The translations under genes were made by a program, and so were the position numbers. The notes under the pieces are model-generated. The model had not been told where the DNA came from and did no database searches. It saw nothing but the letters and a program-made list of their open reading frames with translations. A stretch of DNA of 64,000 bases from Dendrobium chrysotoxum (lineage: Eukaryota; Streptophyta; Magnoliopsida; Asparagales; Orchidaceae), in the NCBI GenBank assembly GCA_019925795.1, contig CM034314.1, positions 22,933,774 through 22,997,773 on the forward strand, in the 5' to 3' direction. Positions 11,824-23,500 of this stretch are shown in pieces (the first letter of the stretch is position 1; the number at the start of each line of letters is the position of its first letter).

Positions 11824-12982
11824 ATCCCAAATAAAACCTTTGTAAAAAAAATGTCAATAATAGTTTTCATCTTCAAACACTCCCTTAAAGATAATAATTT
11901 GGCTTTTTCAACTTAAAATAAATCAAATTAAATAATGATTTTCAAAACACATTTTCTATTTACAAATAATAAAAAAACAATTAATGAACCTCACGACACC
12001 AGACCTTTATTACCTTTATATAATATAAATAAATTTAGGACAATATTTCTTTGCATTATCAAATGATAAATGTGCCTTAATAACGTAACCACAATTATTT
12101 GATCAATAAATCAATGAATGGCTCATCGTGTCGTATTTGAATTTTCTCCATCCAAATTATGCTCTAAAAAACAAAAAATAAATCCTCTGACGATCTGACA
12201 TCAAGCAATAGCACCCTTTGACATTTCTACCTATTGCGAATTTAAATATATTATCAAGTGTAAAATTAGAGAGCCAGAGAGCAAGAGTGATTGCAGCAGG
12301 TCGTAAGAATAAAATTAAAAAACGTTGAATAATAATAATAATATAATAAATTATTATTATTATTAAGTTTAAATAATTCTAAGATTTATGCACTCGCATG
12401 CACGCCTGCGGCCTGCATGAATTTTTTTATGTTTTTCTATGTTATTATTGTTGATGACCTCATTTATATAGAAAGTTATAATGATAAATCTAATGTTGAT
12501 AAATATCATATTTAAGATAAAAATATTTCAACAACAAAAAATTAACATAGTATAAAAATATTAAAAAAATTTTTATTGGACACAAATCTCAGTATATTTT
12601 TGAGTTTTTTTTTTCTCAAAAAAATATTCCAAATAAAATTATGCGCTGGTCTAAGAAATCCTCATGGATAAATAAAGGTGACACTTCCATTAAATAATTT
12701 CCCAAAGGTCACAAAATAACCCAGCACTCAATCTTATTGCTCTATATATGCAAAATGTGGCCGAGCTGCCCACAAATGTCACAGCCCAGATTTTAAAAAG
12801 ATAGCAATATTATTTTAATTAATTTTGTTGGGATCTCATTAACGAGAAGCCCTTTAAAAATTGGCGTATGCTGCATTATGTGACGAGCACAAGGTATTCT
12901 TTAGTAAAAGGCAAAAGAATAGTTCGCTTTGTGCTCATCACGCAGCTGCGTGAGTATATTTTTGAGTTGATTAACTCATAGC
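11824..12982. other. AT-rich stretch with a small foldback
   Basis: No gene. Contains an interrupted (TAA)n/(TTA)n palindrome near 12326-12365 and a foldback at 12880-12942 in which GTGACGAGCACAAG pairs with CTTTGTGCTCATCAC. The last 8 bases (12975-12982) are the target duplication of the next element. Confidence 0.5.
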
Positions 12983-13578
12983 TAGGAGTGCAACCGAGTC
13001 AAATCGGCTCGCAAGCTGGCTCGAGCTCGACTCGATAACAGGCTCAACGAGTCGAGCTGTCGAGCTCAAATGCGATTTCGAGCTCGACAGCCTATCGAGT
13101 TCAAGCTTGAACACCCTTCCGCTCGACTCGCAAGCTCATCAAGTAGCTCGTGGAACGCGTGTCAGACGAGAAAAAGGTTTTAGGTATGTGGGAAATTGAA
13201 ATCACAAGTGGGTTTGGGCGGAGGCAAAGGCGACGATGGATGGCGAAGGCAGCGAACGGACGCTTACGACAACGGACGATGAAGGCAATGACGAACAACG
13301 AAGCTGGTGAAGACGATGACGGACGCTTACAAAAACGGACGCTGGCGATGGATGACGACGCTGGCGACGGACAACGGCGTTGGCGAAGGACGACAACGGC
13401 TGCGACGGACAACAACGCTGGCGAAGTTGACGGATGCTGGAGAATATGGCTCGAACTCCCGCTCGACGAGCTCGCTTTTTCTGTCTAGTCGAGCTTAAGC
13501 TCGAGCTCAGTATTCGACCGTTGAGCTCGACTCGAATACCCTCCGACTCGAGCTCGACTCGACTCGTTTGCACCCTTT
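12983..13578. mobile_element. hAT-type non-autonomous element with perfect 8-bp target duplication
   Basis: 596 bp flanked by CTCATAGC at 12975-12982 and again at 13579-13586, a perfect 8-bp duplication as made by hAT transposases. Ends are TAGGAGTGCAACCGAGTC and, read inward on the other strand, AAAGGGTGCAAACGAGTC. Subterminal DNA is full of CGAGCTCGA words. The core (13195-13440) is GC-richer, made of repeats around GGCGA/CGGACGACAAC. It opens three overlapping frames of 104-123 codons that have no known domain. No transposase is encoded. Confidence 0.85.
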
Positions 13579-13682
13579 CTCATAGCACATGTTTTTAATC
13601 ATATATATAAACTTAAAATATATGTAAACAATCTTATCATAATACAAAAAGGGAGATTGCTAGCCTTCTTGAAGGCTGGAGT

Positions 13683-13825
13683 CTTAAAGTTTTGTTTGGG
13701 ACGACAGCGTTTTTAATGTTTTTTAAAACTGTTTTTTTGTAAAAAAAATTTTATTCAAAATTTTTTTGTACTAAGAAATCATTTTAGAAATCAGCAAAAA
13801 AGTTATGTCAAACAAAATATAAATA
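13683..13825. mobile_element. MITE family B copy
   Basis: Left end TTTTGTTTGGGACGACAG and right end GTCAAACAAAATA are inverted relative to each other. Interior marks TTTTTAAAACTG and CATTTTAGAAATCAGC match the other family B copies. Confidence 0.5.
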
Positions 13826-14263
13826 TTAATACAAGTTTAATTTTCTTCCTGTCTTTATTGATTTGAATAAAGTTCGAGTAAGATTTTAATAAAGAAGTAA
13901 ATTAGTATTTGCCGACATGAACCAATCAATGCATCTACCACCTTTTAAAACCTTTTAATCAATCATAACTAATGAGCAAACATATCAAAATAACATGTTT
14001 GTTCTTTTGTTCTCTTTTGAATTAAGAAAAAAACTACAGAATTAATGTACATTTAATGTCGCTATGCCGAGTGAGAAAGATCCAATTGATAACTCCGAAC
14101 TATATTCAAAATTGATTATTCTTTTGAAAACTCATTGCTCTCTTGTCCTGTTTGCGGTCATTTTCGTTGCATTTTGTTTAATTTTTTGTTGTTAACAATT
14201 TTTAACAATAATAAGTCATCAACTCTGACCCGTTAGCCCCATATCAGTGGATGCGTTCCGTAT
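13826..14263. other. Unassigned AT-rich stretch
   Basis: Nothing assignable. Confidence 0.5.
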
Positions 14264-15569
14264 TGATACAAAAATCGTCACGAAGGTACATGAATCTTGA
14301 AGCGAATTTCAATTAGAAATTTCTAAAAATAAATTCTTGATCATTTAAACTCCGACTTCAGCAAATTTATAGCCAAACTGAATATTTCAAGGAGATAAAC
14401 TCAAGGATAATAAATTCAGTCCAATCCAAGACCAAATGGGCCCAAATCAAAGTAACAAAATATATTTGAAAATTTTAATGCATTAACTGCATAACCAAAT
14501 GACTTTCAAATATGAAATGCTGATAGTCGAATCGAGCGGCTCGACAAGACGAATCCAATGAGCCCAAGATAGCTAAATTATGACATCATTAAGGCACTTC
14601 AATGCTTGAATAATAATTTATGTTCAAGGGAATCGATATGAGTCATCCGATGGAGAACTTTGAATTAGCTCTGGTTCTTTTGTAAATGTACAAAGCATGC
14701 TACTCTCACAATCTATAAATAGACCCATTCTTCTCACATGAGAGGAGAGCTTGGACTTGAGGAGGCTTGAACCATAAGCTAGAGACTCAACAAAACTCTA
14801 AGGCTCGAATAATCTCTGAGCTCCACCTCGGCACCGCCGTCGGCTCTCCACTTGACCACTGTTGTCTGACTATAATTCTTATGATCATCTTTGTCTGCCG
14901 ACCATGGTCCCTCTAATCACCGTCGCTTGACTACAGTCCTTCGGACCCCCATTGCTCGTAGACTACAGCCCCTTCAACCACTGTTTCCCGACTACTATCT
15001 TTTCAACTTCCATCGTCCGTTGTTTATGACCCTTTTGACCACCGTTGCCTAAATGTGCTCCTTTCGACCTTCATCTCCCATCATTTACGGTCCCTCCCTT
15101 CGTCTGACTAGGGTCCTTCTGATCTCCATCGCCTGTCAACTAGGATCCCTGTGACCACCATCACCCGACTACGATCCTTCCAACCTCTGTCAAGTGCTGA
15201 CTACAGTCCCTCCAACCTCTGTCGCCTAAATGCAGTCCTAGTAACCAAATGAACATGCCAACATTTTGTTAAGAATAACTCTCATGTTCTTGGATTCTTC
15301 TAGCCCCAGCCATGTAAAATGTTTTATATTATATATATTTGCTATATTGAGCTAATATCTTCCCCTGAGGAAGGCCATCATTTATAATTAACAACAAACA
15401 CTAGTGGATTCATTCAAATTGAGAAAGGCCTCGTCGTGTCTCTTATGAAAATTCTGCTGTTTCTTATGAATGTTTTATCCCTCTATTTATTTGTCTATGC
15501 TAGATCTTCGTACAAAACTAAGACGTTAAACTCTATATTTCTCTACCGTCGCAAATATTCCCCGACACA
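14264..15569 (+). mobile_element. LTR family A, copy A3
   Basis: Starts TGATACAAAAATCG and ends CCCCGACACA, about 1.3 kb. Shares with A1 the GGCTCGACAAGACGAATCC phrase (14540) and the CTCTACCGTCGCAAATATTCC close. Its core (14850-15240) is a tandem array of a different word, roughly CGACTACAGTCCTTC, spaced irregularly. No internal domain follows, so it appears to be a solo LTR. Confidence 0.7.
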
Positions 15570-16096
15570 AAACGGATATGTCTAAAACTATACAATTCCA
15601 AAAGTATATAAAATACGTAACTTATTAAACAGATGGAACATATATATTTTTCATTTTTTAATTTAAAACTTAGTTCATAAACCATAAAATTCGAATAAAT
15701 ATTAATCCTTGTCCGGTTTGATACATCCCAAACCCGGTTCAGTGATAGAGATTTTTTTTTTTTGAACATTCAAGAATAAAAATTATTGGTATTGATAAAA
15801 TTTGACTCCAGTTTTATTTAAGGATTTTGACCAAATTTAACAGTAAACTTATATAATTTCTTAGTTGTAAGTTTAAACACCCAACAAATAATTAAAATGG
15901 GTGACATAAACTCTAAAATTTTTATTATAAATATTATAAGAAAAATACGCTTATAATTTTCAGACGTATTTTGTGCTAGTATGCACTTCATAGGTTTTTA
16001 ATTTGCTCTGAGATTAGTGCTATATAGAAATTTAATATTTTTAAATAAATTTGAATATAATAAAAATACATATGATAAAATAATAAAATGTTAAAT
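15570..16096. other. Unassigned AT-rich stretch
   Basis: No gene or repeat end recognised. Confidence 0.5.
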
Positions 16097-16679
16097 GGGT
16101 TGTTTGGTTGTTTGAAAAAATAATACATTGTAAATTGAATGTAAGGTAAAATGAATACTTTAGAGCATGAGTGAAAAATAAATTCAGGACTTTAATTTTT
16201 TTTTTTTTTTGGGGTTTTGTTTTATTTGAAGTAAAGTGAATGCTATGTAAATTATAAAAAAGGTTATGATCGGGTTGGCTGGTGTTCGGTGGTGCGCGGC
16301 AGCTGATGGGATGGCTATGGTGGGTGGCGGTTGTAGGCGGCACTGATCAGCGAGTGGCGGCGGGCGGTAATGGTCGGCGGCGAGGCTACGAGCGACGGCC
16401 GACAACAGGCGGCGGCAGGTGTTGGTGGGGGTCGTCAGTGGACAGTGGCGGCAGGCGGCGGGCAGCAGGTGGCGGTAAAGACGGTGGCCACCGTTGGTGG
16501 TCAAGGAAGCACTTGAGTGATGTAATGCATTCTTCATCAAATTGGGCGAGAATATTTTACCTCAAAAATGTGCTAAAATAAAAAACAATGTATTTAATTT
16601 CTTTTATCTTGAATTTATTTTTCATCTAACCAAATATCAAAAAGTGAAAAAGTAATACATTCTCCAATCAAACAGCCCC
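16097..16679. mobile_element. TIR element with GGCGG-rich core
   Basis: Left end GGGTTGTTTGGTTGTTTG and the reverse complement of the right end, AGGGGCTGTTTGATTGG, are alike. AATACATTGTAAATTGAATG near the left has an inverted partner near 16590-16660. Between them 16262-16500 is a strongly G-rich block of GGCGG words in AT-rich DNA. The open frame at 16282-16581 is produced by this core and has no domain. No target duplication is visible, so the superfamily is uncertain (hAT-like ends). Confidence 0.55.
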
Positions 16680-16799
16680 TACGTGAAAATAAGCTTTCAA
16701 AATAACTTTGATTATCATATTATGAAATATGTAAAGATATTAATCTTGAGCAATTTTTTTTCCTTTTATTCAGAACTCTTTATTAATTGTCGCCAACGT

Positions 16800-17478
16800 G
16801 ATATAGAATTTAATAAAAAAATTATTTCACGTTATATATATGAAAATATATATAGTTTTAATGTTTTAGACAAATTCAAATATAATATAAATGGATGCAT
16901 TGAAATACATGATAATATAATAAAAATATTAATATAAAATCCGTGACTATTGTTCAAATCAATGGTGAAATAGATGAGGATATTATTAATTAGTCGGATG
17001 GTTGAAGTGCATTAATCCTATTGTGTGGTAGAAAAATACCCCTCAAATTTAAAGTAAAATATTATAAGATTGTAGTGAGACTTGTAATACTTTATCGTGC
17101 AGATTATTGGCTATCAAAAGAGAAGTATAAAATTAAGCTAAGTGTTGCAGAGCTGAGGATGCTCAAATGGATAAGTTGCTTTACATTTAGAGAAAAAATA
17201 CGGAATAAGTACATATGTGAAAATATTAGAGTAGCTCCAACGGCAAATAATATTAGAGGGAGTCGTCTTAGATGGTTTGATCACGTAAAATCTTGATTTT
17301 ATGATCACGATTTTATTAGGACAGAAGATCAGATGTAAAAAGAAGTCGTTAGAAACCATTAAAATGATTTTTTTAACTAAATTAAAATAAGAATTTGACT
17401 CTAATAGAATATAATGGAGAAAAATGATTCATTTAGCCGACCCTAGGTAGTGAGATAAAAATTTGTTGTTGTGTAATT
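16800..17478 (+). pseudogene. RTE-type LINE, C-terminal reverse transcriptase fragment
   Basis: Frames on the plus strand read VLDKFKYN then QINGEIDEDI, then (17021-17296) CGRKIPLKFKVKYYKIVVRLVILYRADYW, LSVAELRMLKWI, REKIRNKYI and RGSRLRWFDHV. This order is that of the segment after the reverse transcriptase catalytic box in plant RTE-like LINEs. Stops and frameshifts separate the pieces. After about 17400 follows IQWRKMIHVADP-like sequence and a short GTTGTTGTTG-type end, as at the 3' end of RTE elements. The 5' part is missing, typical of 5' truncation. Confidence 0.75.
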
Positions 17479-17829
17479 AGTAAAATAAATATTTTATAAA
17501 ATATATGATAAAATATTATAAATAAAATTTAATTCATGTGACAAAAAAATGATGAGAATATTTTAAATTAATGGCAATGAACTGGTCGGCTTTCACGTGC
17601 CTCTGAAAAAGTTCATTTTCGCGCTTCCAACTTTGTACACTTCAAATCTTCAATCGATTGATACGAAAAAATATTAAATTGGATTTATTTAGATTGCTTC
17701 AGTAAATATTTTAATATTTTAGAATAGCCAAAATAAAACTAAACGCAAAAAAAAAAAAACGATCACAAGTACAGAAGAGTGTTGTATCAGAAGATATGTA
17801 ACTTTAGAGCGACTATGTTGCATCTTCAA
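17479..17829. other. Unassigned AT-rich stretch
   Basis: No recognisable gene. Contains a run of 12 A near 17747. Confidence 0.5.
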
Positions 17830-18231
17830 TATTCGGGTGTAAAAAAAATGATCCGACCATCAATCGATTTGAATTAAATCTGGAAATTTTAGATTTGAGT
17901 CCATTGGTCTAAGAAATGGGTCAGCTTTTGGTCCGGAATTTTGACTTGTTTATTAAAAGGATCGGTTTCATGTTGACCGGTTAACCCGATTTTGATATGA
18001 AATGACCTATTTAAATTATTTGTCTTAATTTTTTTTATTTGTTAGTATATTTGTCATATTTTTATTAATTAATCTAAAATATAATATTATATATATAAAG
18101 ATTTTAAAAAAAAATCAACATGGGTTATCGGTTGGATTCGGGTCATTCGGGTTGCTGGCGGGTCAGGTTCAGGTCAGCATTTTTGATCAGCTTATTAAAA
18201 GGGATGAATTCGGGTTGACCGGATTAAGTCT
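17830..18231. mobile_element. hAT-type element remnant, cut by LTR A4
   Basis: Opens with TCGGGTGTAAAAAA and contains GACCGGTTAACCCGATTTTGA and TTCGGGTCATTCGGGTTGCTGGCGGGTCAGG, the subterminal wording of the hAT-type elements at 42099 and 43146. It stops where LTR A4 begins, so A4 probably inserted into it or removed its end. Confidence 0.45.
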
Positions 18232-19220
18232 TGTTGCGGACTAGAATATACGCAACGATAGAGTTAGCAATTTTCGTCTCATCTTTATACGGATATCCAG
18301 CACACAATCAGAAGAGGAACAAAACACCAGGATTTTTACGTGGAAACCCTGGAAAGGGAAAAACCACGGGGTCATGCCCAGTTGAGAGAATATCCAGCAC
18401 ACAAACAGAATGATCCACTCCTAGATTGAAATCTAATTACAAACATGAATTTGAGATTCGATGATGTTGTGTATTCAAGCTGAATCTCAAAGTCACTTGG
18501 AGATCGGACAGAATTCCGATGTATTTGGAGATCAAGCGGAGTTTCGGCATCACTTGGAGATCGGGCGGAGTTTTGGTGTGAGTTGAAACTCGAGCAGAAT
18601 TCTGGCGTCACTTGGAAGTCGGGTAGAACTCTAGCGTCACTTGGAAGTCGGGCAGAACTCTAACGAAGTCGGGCATATTCCGGCAGTGGTCGAGGAGAAG
18701 CTTCTTTCCTCCTTCTCTTCTCTTCTTCTTCTTCTCTTCTTCTTCTTCTTCTTGCTTGGGTCCCCCCTTAAGAGAAATGAGGGGTCATTTATAGTTTTTT
18801 GAGGATGGCATGACCCGTAAATCGGAGGAGGATCGACAAATGTGGAGTGGTTTGGATGGATGGCCGATATTGAATCCGTTGATCGTGGACCATTTGTCAG
18901 ACATTTGAAGGACTTAATGATATCCAAATTTCGCAATCTTGGGCTCGTTGGATTCGTCTCGTCGAGTCGCTCGATTCGATTATAAGATGTTTGAAAACCG
19001 TTTGATAATTCAAATTATGGGTTGAATTTTCCAATCGTGTTTCCGGTCTTCGATTTAGACACATTTGGGCTCGGATTGAGTTGAATTTGGTGTCGTTGGG
19101 TTCGTATTTCAGAGACGCTCAGTTTGACTTCAAGTTTGCCGAAATTGGAGTTCAGATAGTCCAAAAATTAATTTTTGAGGTTTCCAACTTACTTTTTGCC
19201 TCGAGATTTGTGCCCGATCA
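18232..19220 (-). mobile_element. LTR family A, copy A4 (minus orientation)
   Basis: Read on the minus strand it starts TGATCGGGCACAAATCTCG (19220) and ends with CGTATATTCTAGTCCGCAACA (18232), about 0.99 kb. The diagnostic blocks ACGTGGAAACCCTGG (18340), CTCGTCGAGTCGCTCGATTCG (18955) and the opening are all present. The core (18480-18660) is a tandem array of CACTTGGAGATCGGGCGGAGTT-like units. No adjoining internal region. Confidence 0.7.
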
Positions 19221-20158
19221 ATATAATTTTTTGATGATATATCAAGTGCCCCCCTATTTTTGGATGTCAAGATTCCAAAAGTCCAAAAATATGCATTATA
19301 ATCTTTGGAGACTTTTTTTATGTAATTTGCAATTAAAAAATAATTCGATCTTCTGTGTGTAGAGGTCCCGAATGGCTTTAAAAATGCTGAAATTGAGTAC
19401 AGAAAATCGAAAAATGGTTCTAGGGACCCCAAAAATGTCCGATTTGGCTTGTCCGGGCCAAAATAGGGTCCGAATTCGCGAGGCAGCCGAACCGGCCAAA
19501 TCGGCTGATCGGCCACCGTTGCCGATACCGGCAACGACAGAACCGCGCGCCGAGCCTGTCTGGCCAGCGCCGCAGCCCTCTCGAGACCCACTTGCAGCCC
19601 GCCCACCTGGCCCCTCTACCGGCCCACACAAAGCCCGCCCGCGCCCTACCTGGCCCATGCTGTCGGCCCGCCCGCGACAGCCTGGCCCGCGCCTGGCTAG
19701 CGTTGTTCTGGTGTTGTTTGGCTACCGCGTCGTTTGCTGGCGATTAGGGAAACCGCTAGCTTAATTAAATTTTTTTTATTGAAAAAATCCCAAAATATTC
19801 TAAAAATTTCCAAAAAAATCTAGAAAAATTTAAAAAATTCCACAAAATTCCAAAAAATTTTGGAATATTTTGGAAGCTTCACTTCTCCTCTAAAAAATGT
19901 TATAAATACCCCTTAGGTCCAGGGGGAAAATTACTCTTTCTTTTTGCTTCTTCTTCTAGCTTTCTTACAGTCAAGGCATTCCGCTGTTTTATATAGGTCA
20001 CTTTCCCTACTTAAATCAGCATCCCTCCTCTTGTACATAAGTTAGAATTTTCTCTTCTTTCTCCCCCATTTTTCTCCTTATTTTAGAGGTCTTCCGCTGT
20101 CTCTTGTAGGTGACTTCCCTACTTAAATTCAGCGCTCCTCTTTAGTGTAGAAGTTGAC
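19221..20158 (+). mobile_element. LTR/leader of a second gypsy-like element
   Basis: Sequence between LTR A4 and the Transposase_28-like frame. It has a GC-rich block (19450-19740) with a perfect 8-bp-stem hairpin CGTTGCCGATACCGGCAACG (19517-19536), an A-rich stretch of AAAAATTCCA words (19770-19870), a TATA-like TTATAAATACCCC near 19900, and a leader in which a roughly 70-bp segment around CCGCTGT...CCCTACTTAAAT occurs twice (19975 and 20088). Exact LTR ends could not be set. Confidence 0.45.
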
Positions 20159-21315
20159 ATGAGTGATCACACATCCATAAAAAATCCCTCAGCTAAAGAC
20201 GATCGCCCTGTTGCTCAATCTGAGGGTTTAAAAAAGACTCACAAGGCGGCCAAGACCGATGATATTATCTCCACTATAACTGGCGATTCCCTGATTGCTT
20301 TTATGAAAAAATTCTATTTTCCTAATTATCTCGTAATGAAGTTGCCAACAAAGTCCGATCGTGCTCATTCTCCTCCTCCAGGATTTGTGATAGTATATGA
20401 ATTCAGTTTGTGAGCAGAATTACAATTTCTAACGTCTCTTGAGTTGATTGATATTTTGACGATTTATAGAGTGAGTTTGGCCCATGGGTCATCTTATTAG
20501 TAATATGCTGGGTCGTATCCCTTTTAGATTCAAGTGGCTTGATATTCATACTCAAGATTCATTAAAAAGTTAGATTAGCGACTTCTTTTTTGTGCAAAAT
20601 GATTGAAATCTTCTAGAAAAATGGGGGAAGTTGAAGGAGTTACCCATTCCCCTACATACTGGAGCTGAGGATTTATTGAAGATACTCAAACTTTTCGATA
20701 TCCACCCTTCATTATGAGGTACGCTATTTGAGCAGATATATAGATGAAGAATATTTGTTCAAGGTGGGACTATATACTAAAACGGGGAGATCACATGCAC
20801 AAATAATAAAGAAGTCGATGAAAGCTCCAGAGGCAGTTACCCAACCTTCAAAAATTCCTTCTAAACGACCAAGGAGTGAGGATGATCTGCAGCCATCCAA
20901 GAAGAAGAAGGTGAAAGAAAATTTGGTAGTCACTAGCAAAGGTCCTTGTATCTCTCCATTTAAGTCACATATTCCAGAAGATGTTTTAAAACATTAGTGC
21001 GTTGGACATTGACGGACCGAGGAGTTGGTGAGTTCACCTTTTCTTTTTTTTTTTTCTTCTTTTTATACTTTTCAAAGGATACGTCCTTTAAAAAATTTAT
21101 TTTTGTTGCTTCAGTTGGTGTAACATACAGATTTCAAACTTGAAATGACCAAGACCTTGAATGACTGGAATAATGAATTTGTGAAGATTAAATATCTTCA
21201 GGGAGAATATAAGAAAAAATATGATGGAAAAATTAAGGAGATGAAAGCGGTGGAGGATCATCTAGTAGAGTGTATAGTAGAGCTGACTAATATGATGACT
21301 TCAGCCTCCTTGTAG
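20159..21315 (+). pseudogene. Transposase_28-like ('putative gypsy type transposon') gene, broken
   Basis: The first 84 codons (20159-20413) read SLIAFMKKFYFPNYLVMKLPTKSDRAHSPPPGFVIVYEFSL, which I recognise as the N-terminal block of the plant family described as putative gypsy-type transposon (Pfam Transposase_28). An early stop follows. Homologous sequence continues with further stops and frame changes: LELIDILT, NLPEKWGKLKELPIPLHTGAEDLLKILK-like remains near 20600-20700, then SRYIDEEYLFKVGLYTKTGRSHAQIIKKS (20728-20997) and a lysine-rich tail. After a probable intron (about 21030-21110) a coiled-coil-like tail ends near 21315. It is non-functional. The family occurs in non-autonomous gypsy relatives. 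Confidence 0.75.
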
Positions 21316-23500
21316 AAGAGGATGAAGAGTTGAAGCGAGGGGAGAGTTTTCTTTTCATTTGGGTAACCAAATATGACAAACCAAAGAGGTCGAAGAAGAA
21401 GAGGATGAAGAGTTGAAGATAAAGAGTATCCCGCTCAAAGTCAACTTGTGTCGATCCTAGGATTATAATATGAGTTTATTGTTAGTGGTGCCCGGACACT
21501 TTTAATTTATATAATTTTGGGTTGTAATAAATAGGAGATTTGCCTATGGACATTTATTTAAAAGACTTAATTTATTAATGTGTTTGATGTAATATGATTG
21601 CGTATAGGGTTGGCTACTTTTCTTAATTTTTTAGCGATTCACATGACATTTTTATTTTAGTCTGAATACACAGAGGCTTGTGAGGACACATTTAAAACTT
21701 TTTCTACTTAAATTTAAATGAAAATTTTAAGATAACATATAAACTCTAACGATCTAAAAAATAAGCTAGGGACCACCAGGAGTTAGCACAAGCATATTTA
21801 CCTTCTCTTCCTTATTAGACACATCCCCACCTGAGGGTTCTGATAGACCACCTAACCTATTAGGGTGTAGTCCTGTCAAGAGGATATTATGTAATCTCTA
21901 GGATAAAATCTTTTTTTAAATCTTTTTAAAACTACTTCATATATATTTTATATATTCAATCGAGTTGATCTGCATGCATTACATTAGAAACTAATTAAAT
22001 GAGTCTAAAATTTTAATTGCACTTTCTTCAAGCAATTTCACCCTATATAAGTCAAGGGATCAATTAGGATCCGCTCTAGACGTCGGTCTTAATTCTCAAA
22101 AACTTTAATAACAACGTCTCTATCATTCTTTAATAAATGATTGGACTCATGAATTTTTAATTGACTAGGGGGTTAGTTGGCTCCCCAATCCAAGCTAGGG
22201 TAAGTCCAGGTTTTACATTATATTAGCTAGGTTCGAGTCACTTTTGTCTAGTGTCCAATTTAGATTTAGGATCTAGGATAGTTTTTAAATCATAAGATCC
22301 GTAATGTAGTCCCAAATTTCTAATAAAATGATCAACTCAAATTAAAAAAAAACTCTCTTAATCTAAAATTTAAAGTACAATACTTAGCTTAGGTCAGGAT
22401 ACTTCTGAACTATTTCAGAATCTCAAAATACCTCCTATCTCTCCTCCATTAACTCTGGGAATAAGTGTTCAAAATTTGATAATCCCTGTTGAAACTCCAA
22501 ATTCACCTCCTTTGATATCACTCATAAAAGATCTCTATATAGAATTTCTATCGTCATTTCAATCGAGAGTATTCATAGGAGACTCCAAATTTTTACGATG
22601 TAATTAACTATGAGGACTTGCACTCATATAGAAGATTTAGAACACACACCCTACTTTTCTAAAAAATTAATTTTCTTTGAAAAAATCAAAATTAATGATA
22701 ATCGTTATCGTCATGTTCGAATAATTATTAATGAATAATATTTTCTTCCTTTGGTGAGATATCATTTGTTGATAAAATTGAATATGAAATTAATGATAGT
22801 TCATCTAGATTATCATAGCTAGATATTTGATCGAACTTCACTTTGATCTTTCGGGGCCATATACAGTTCTTTCCTAAATTTGGCTTTGATATTTGAGATA
22901 GAATTTGTAATTCTAAATTTGAGCACCATTTTGAAATCTTATTTCTACCTCTCGAGGTGGTATAACTTTTCTAGTGGGATGTTTGATTTTAGAATTAGAA
23001 TTCAAAGTCAATTTTAAATTCCCAAAAAAGATTAATTTTTATAAAATCCCCTCTTTCCAAATTCAACCACAACGGGGATATAATCTTTTGGAGTCTCATT
23101 TGCATATATAAGTAGATATTTTTTATTCTTTTACAACTCTGGACATTGTACAACTCAATCTATATATAATTCTACTTTTTTTGTAGACTCTGATACATAC
23201 ATATTATATTTTCTAGGTACATTCTACTGACTCTTGTAAGAAAATAAATACATGAAAATAAAGTATCAGCATATAATAATAAAATGGAGTAGTTGTGTAA
23301 TATCATAATGCTTCTAATGCAATCCTTAAAGAGCTTAAGTGCATAAATAAAAATTAAAATATATGGCATTCCAAAGTGCAGAAATATAAATAAAGAAACA
23401 AAGGGTGCTCTCCAAGCAAAGTACTCGACAAGTAATTCACACGATCGGCCTGACCTAGGCTAGAGTTGGTTGTCTTAATAAACTATCTAAGTGTGTGAAA
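21316..23500. other. Long unassigned stretch after the gypsy-like gene
   Basis: No coding domain found on either strand. A TATA-like CATATATAAGTAG sits near 23104. The sequence may be the remaining internal region and 3' LTR of the preceding element, but I cannot place boundaries. Confidence 0.35.

Noticed and set aside
13101..13573. Several overlapping open frames of 104-123 codons
   Set aside because: They arise from the GC-rich tandem core of the hAT-type element at 12983-13578, on both strands at once.
16184..16581. Open frames on both strands of a GGCGG-rich block
   Set aside because: Low-complexity core of a TIR element, no domain.
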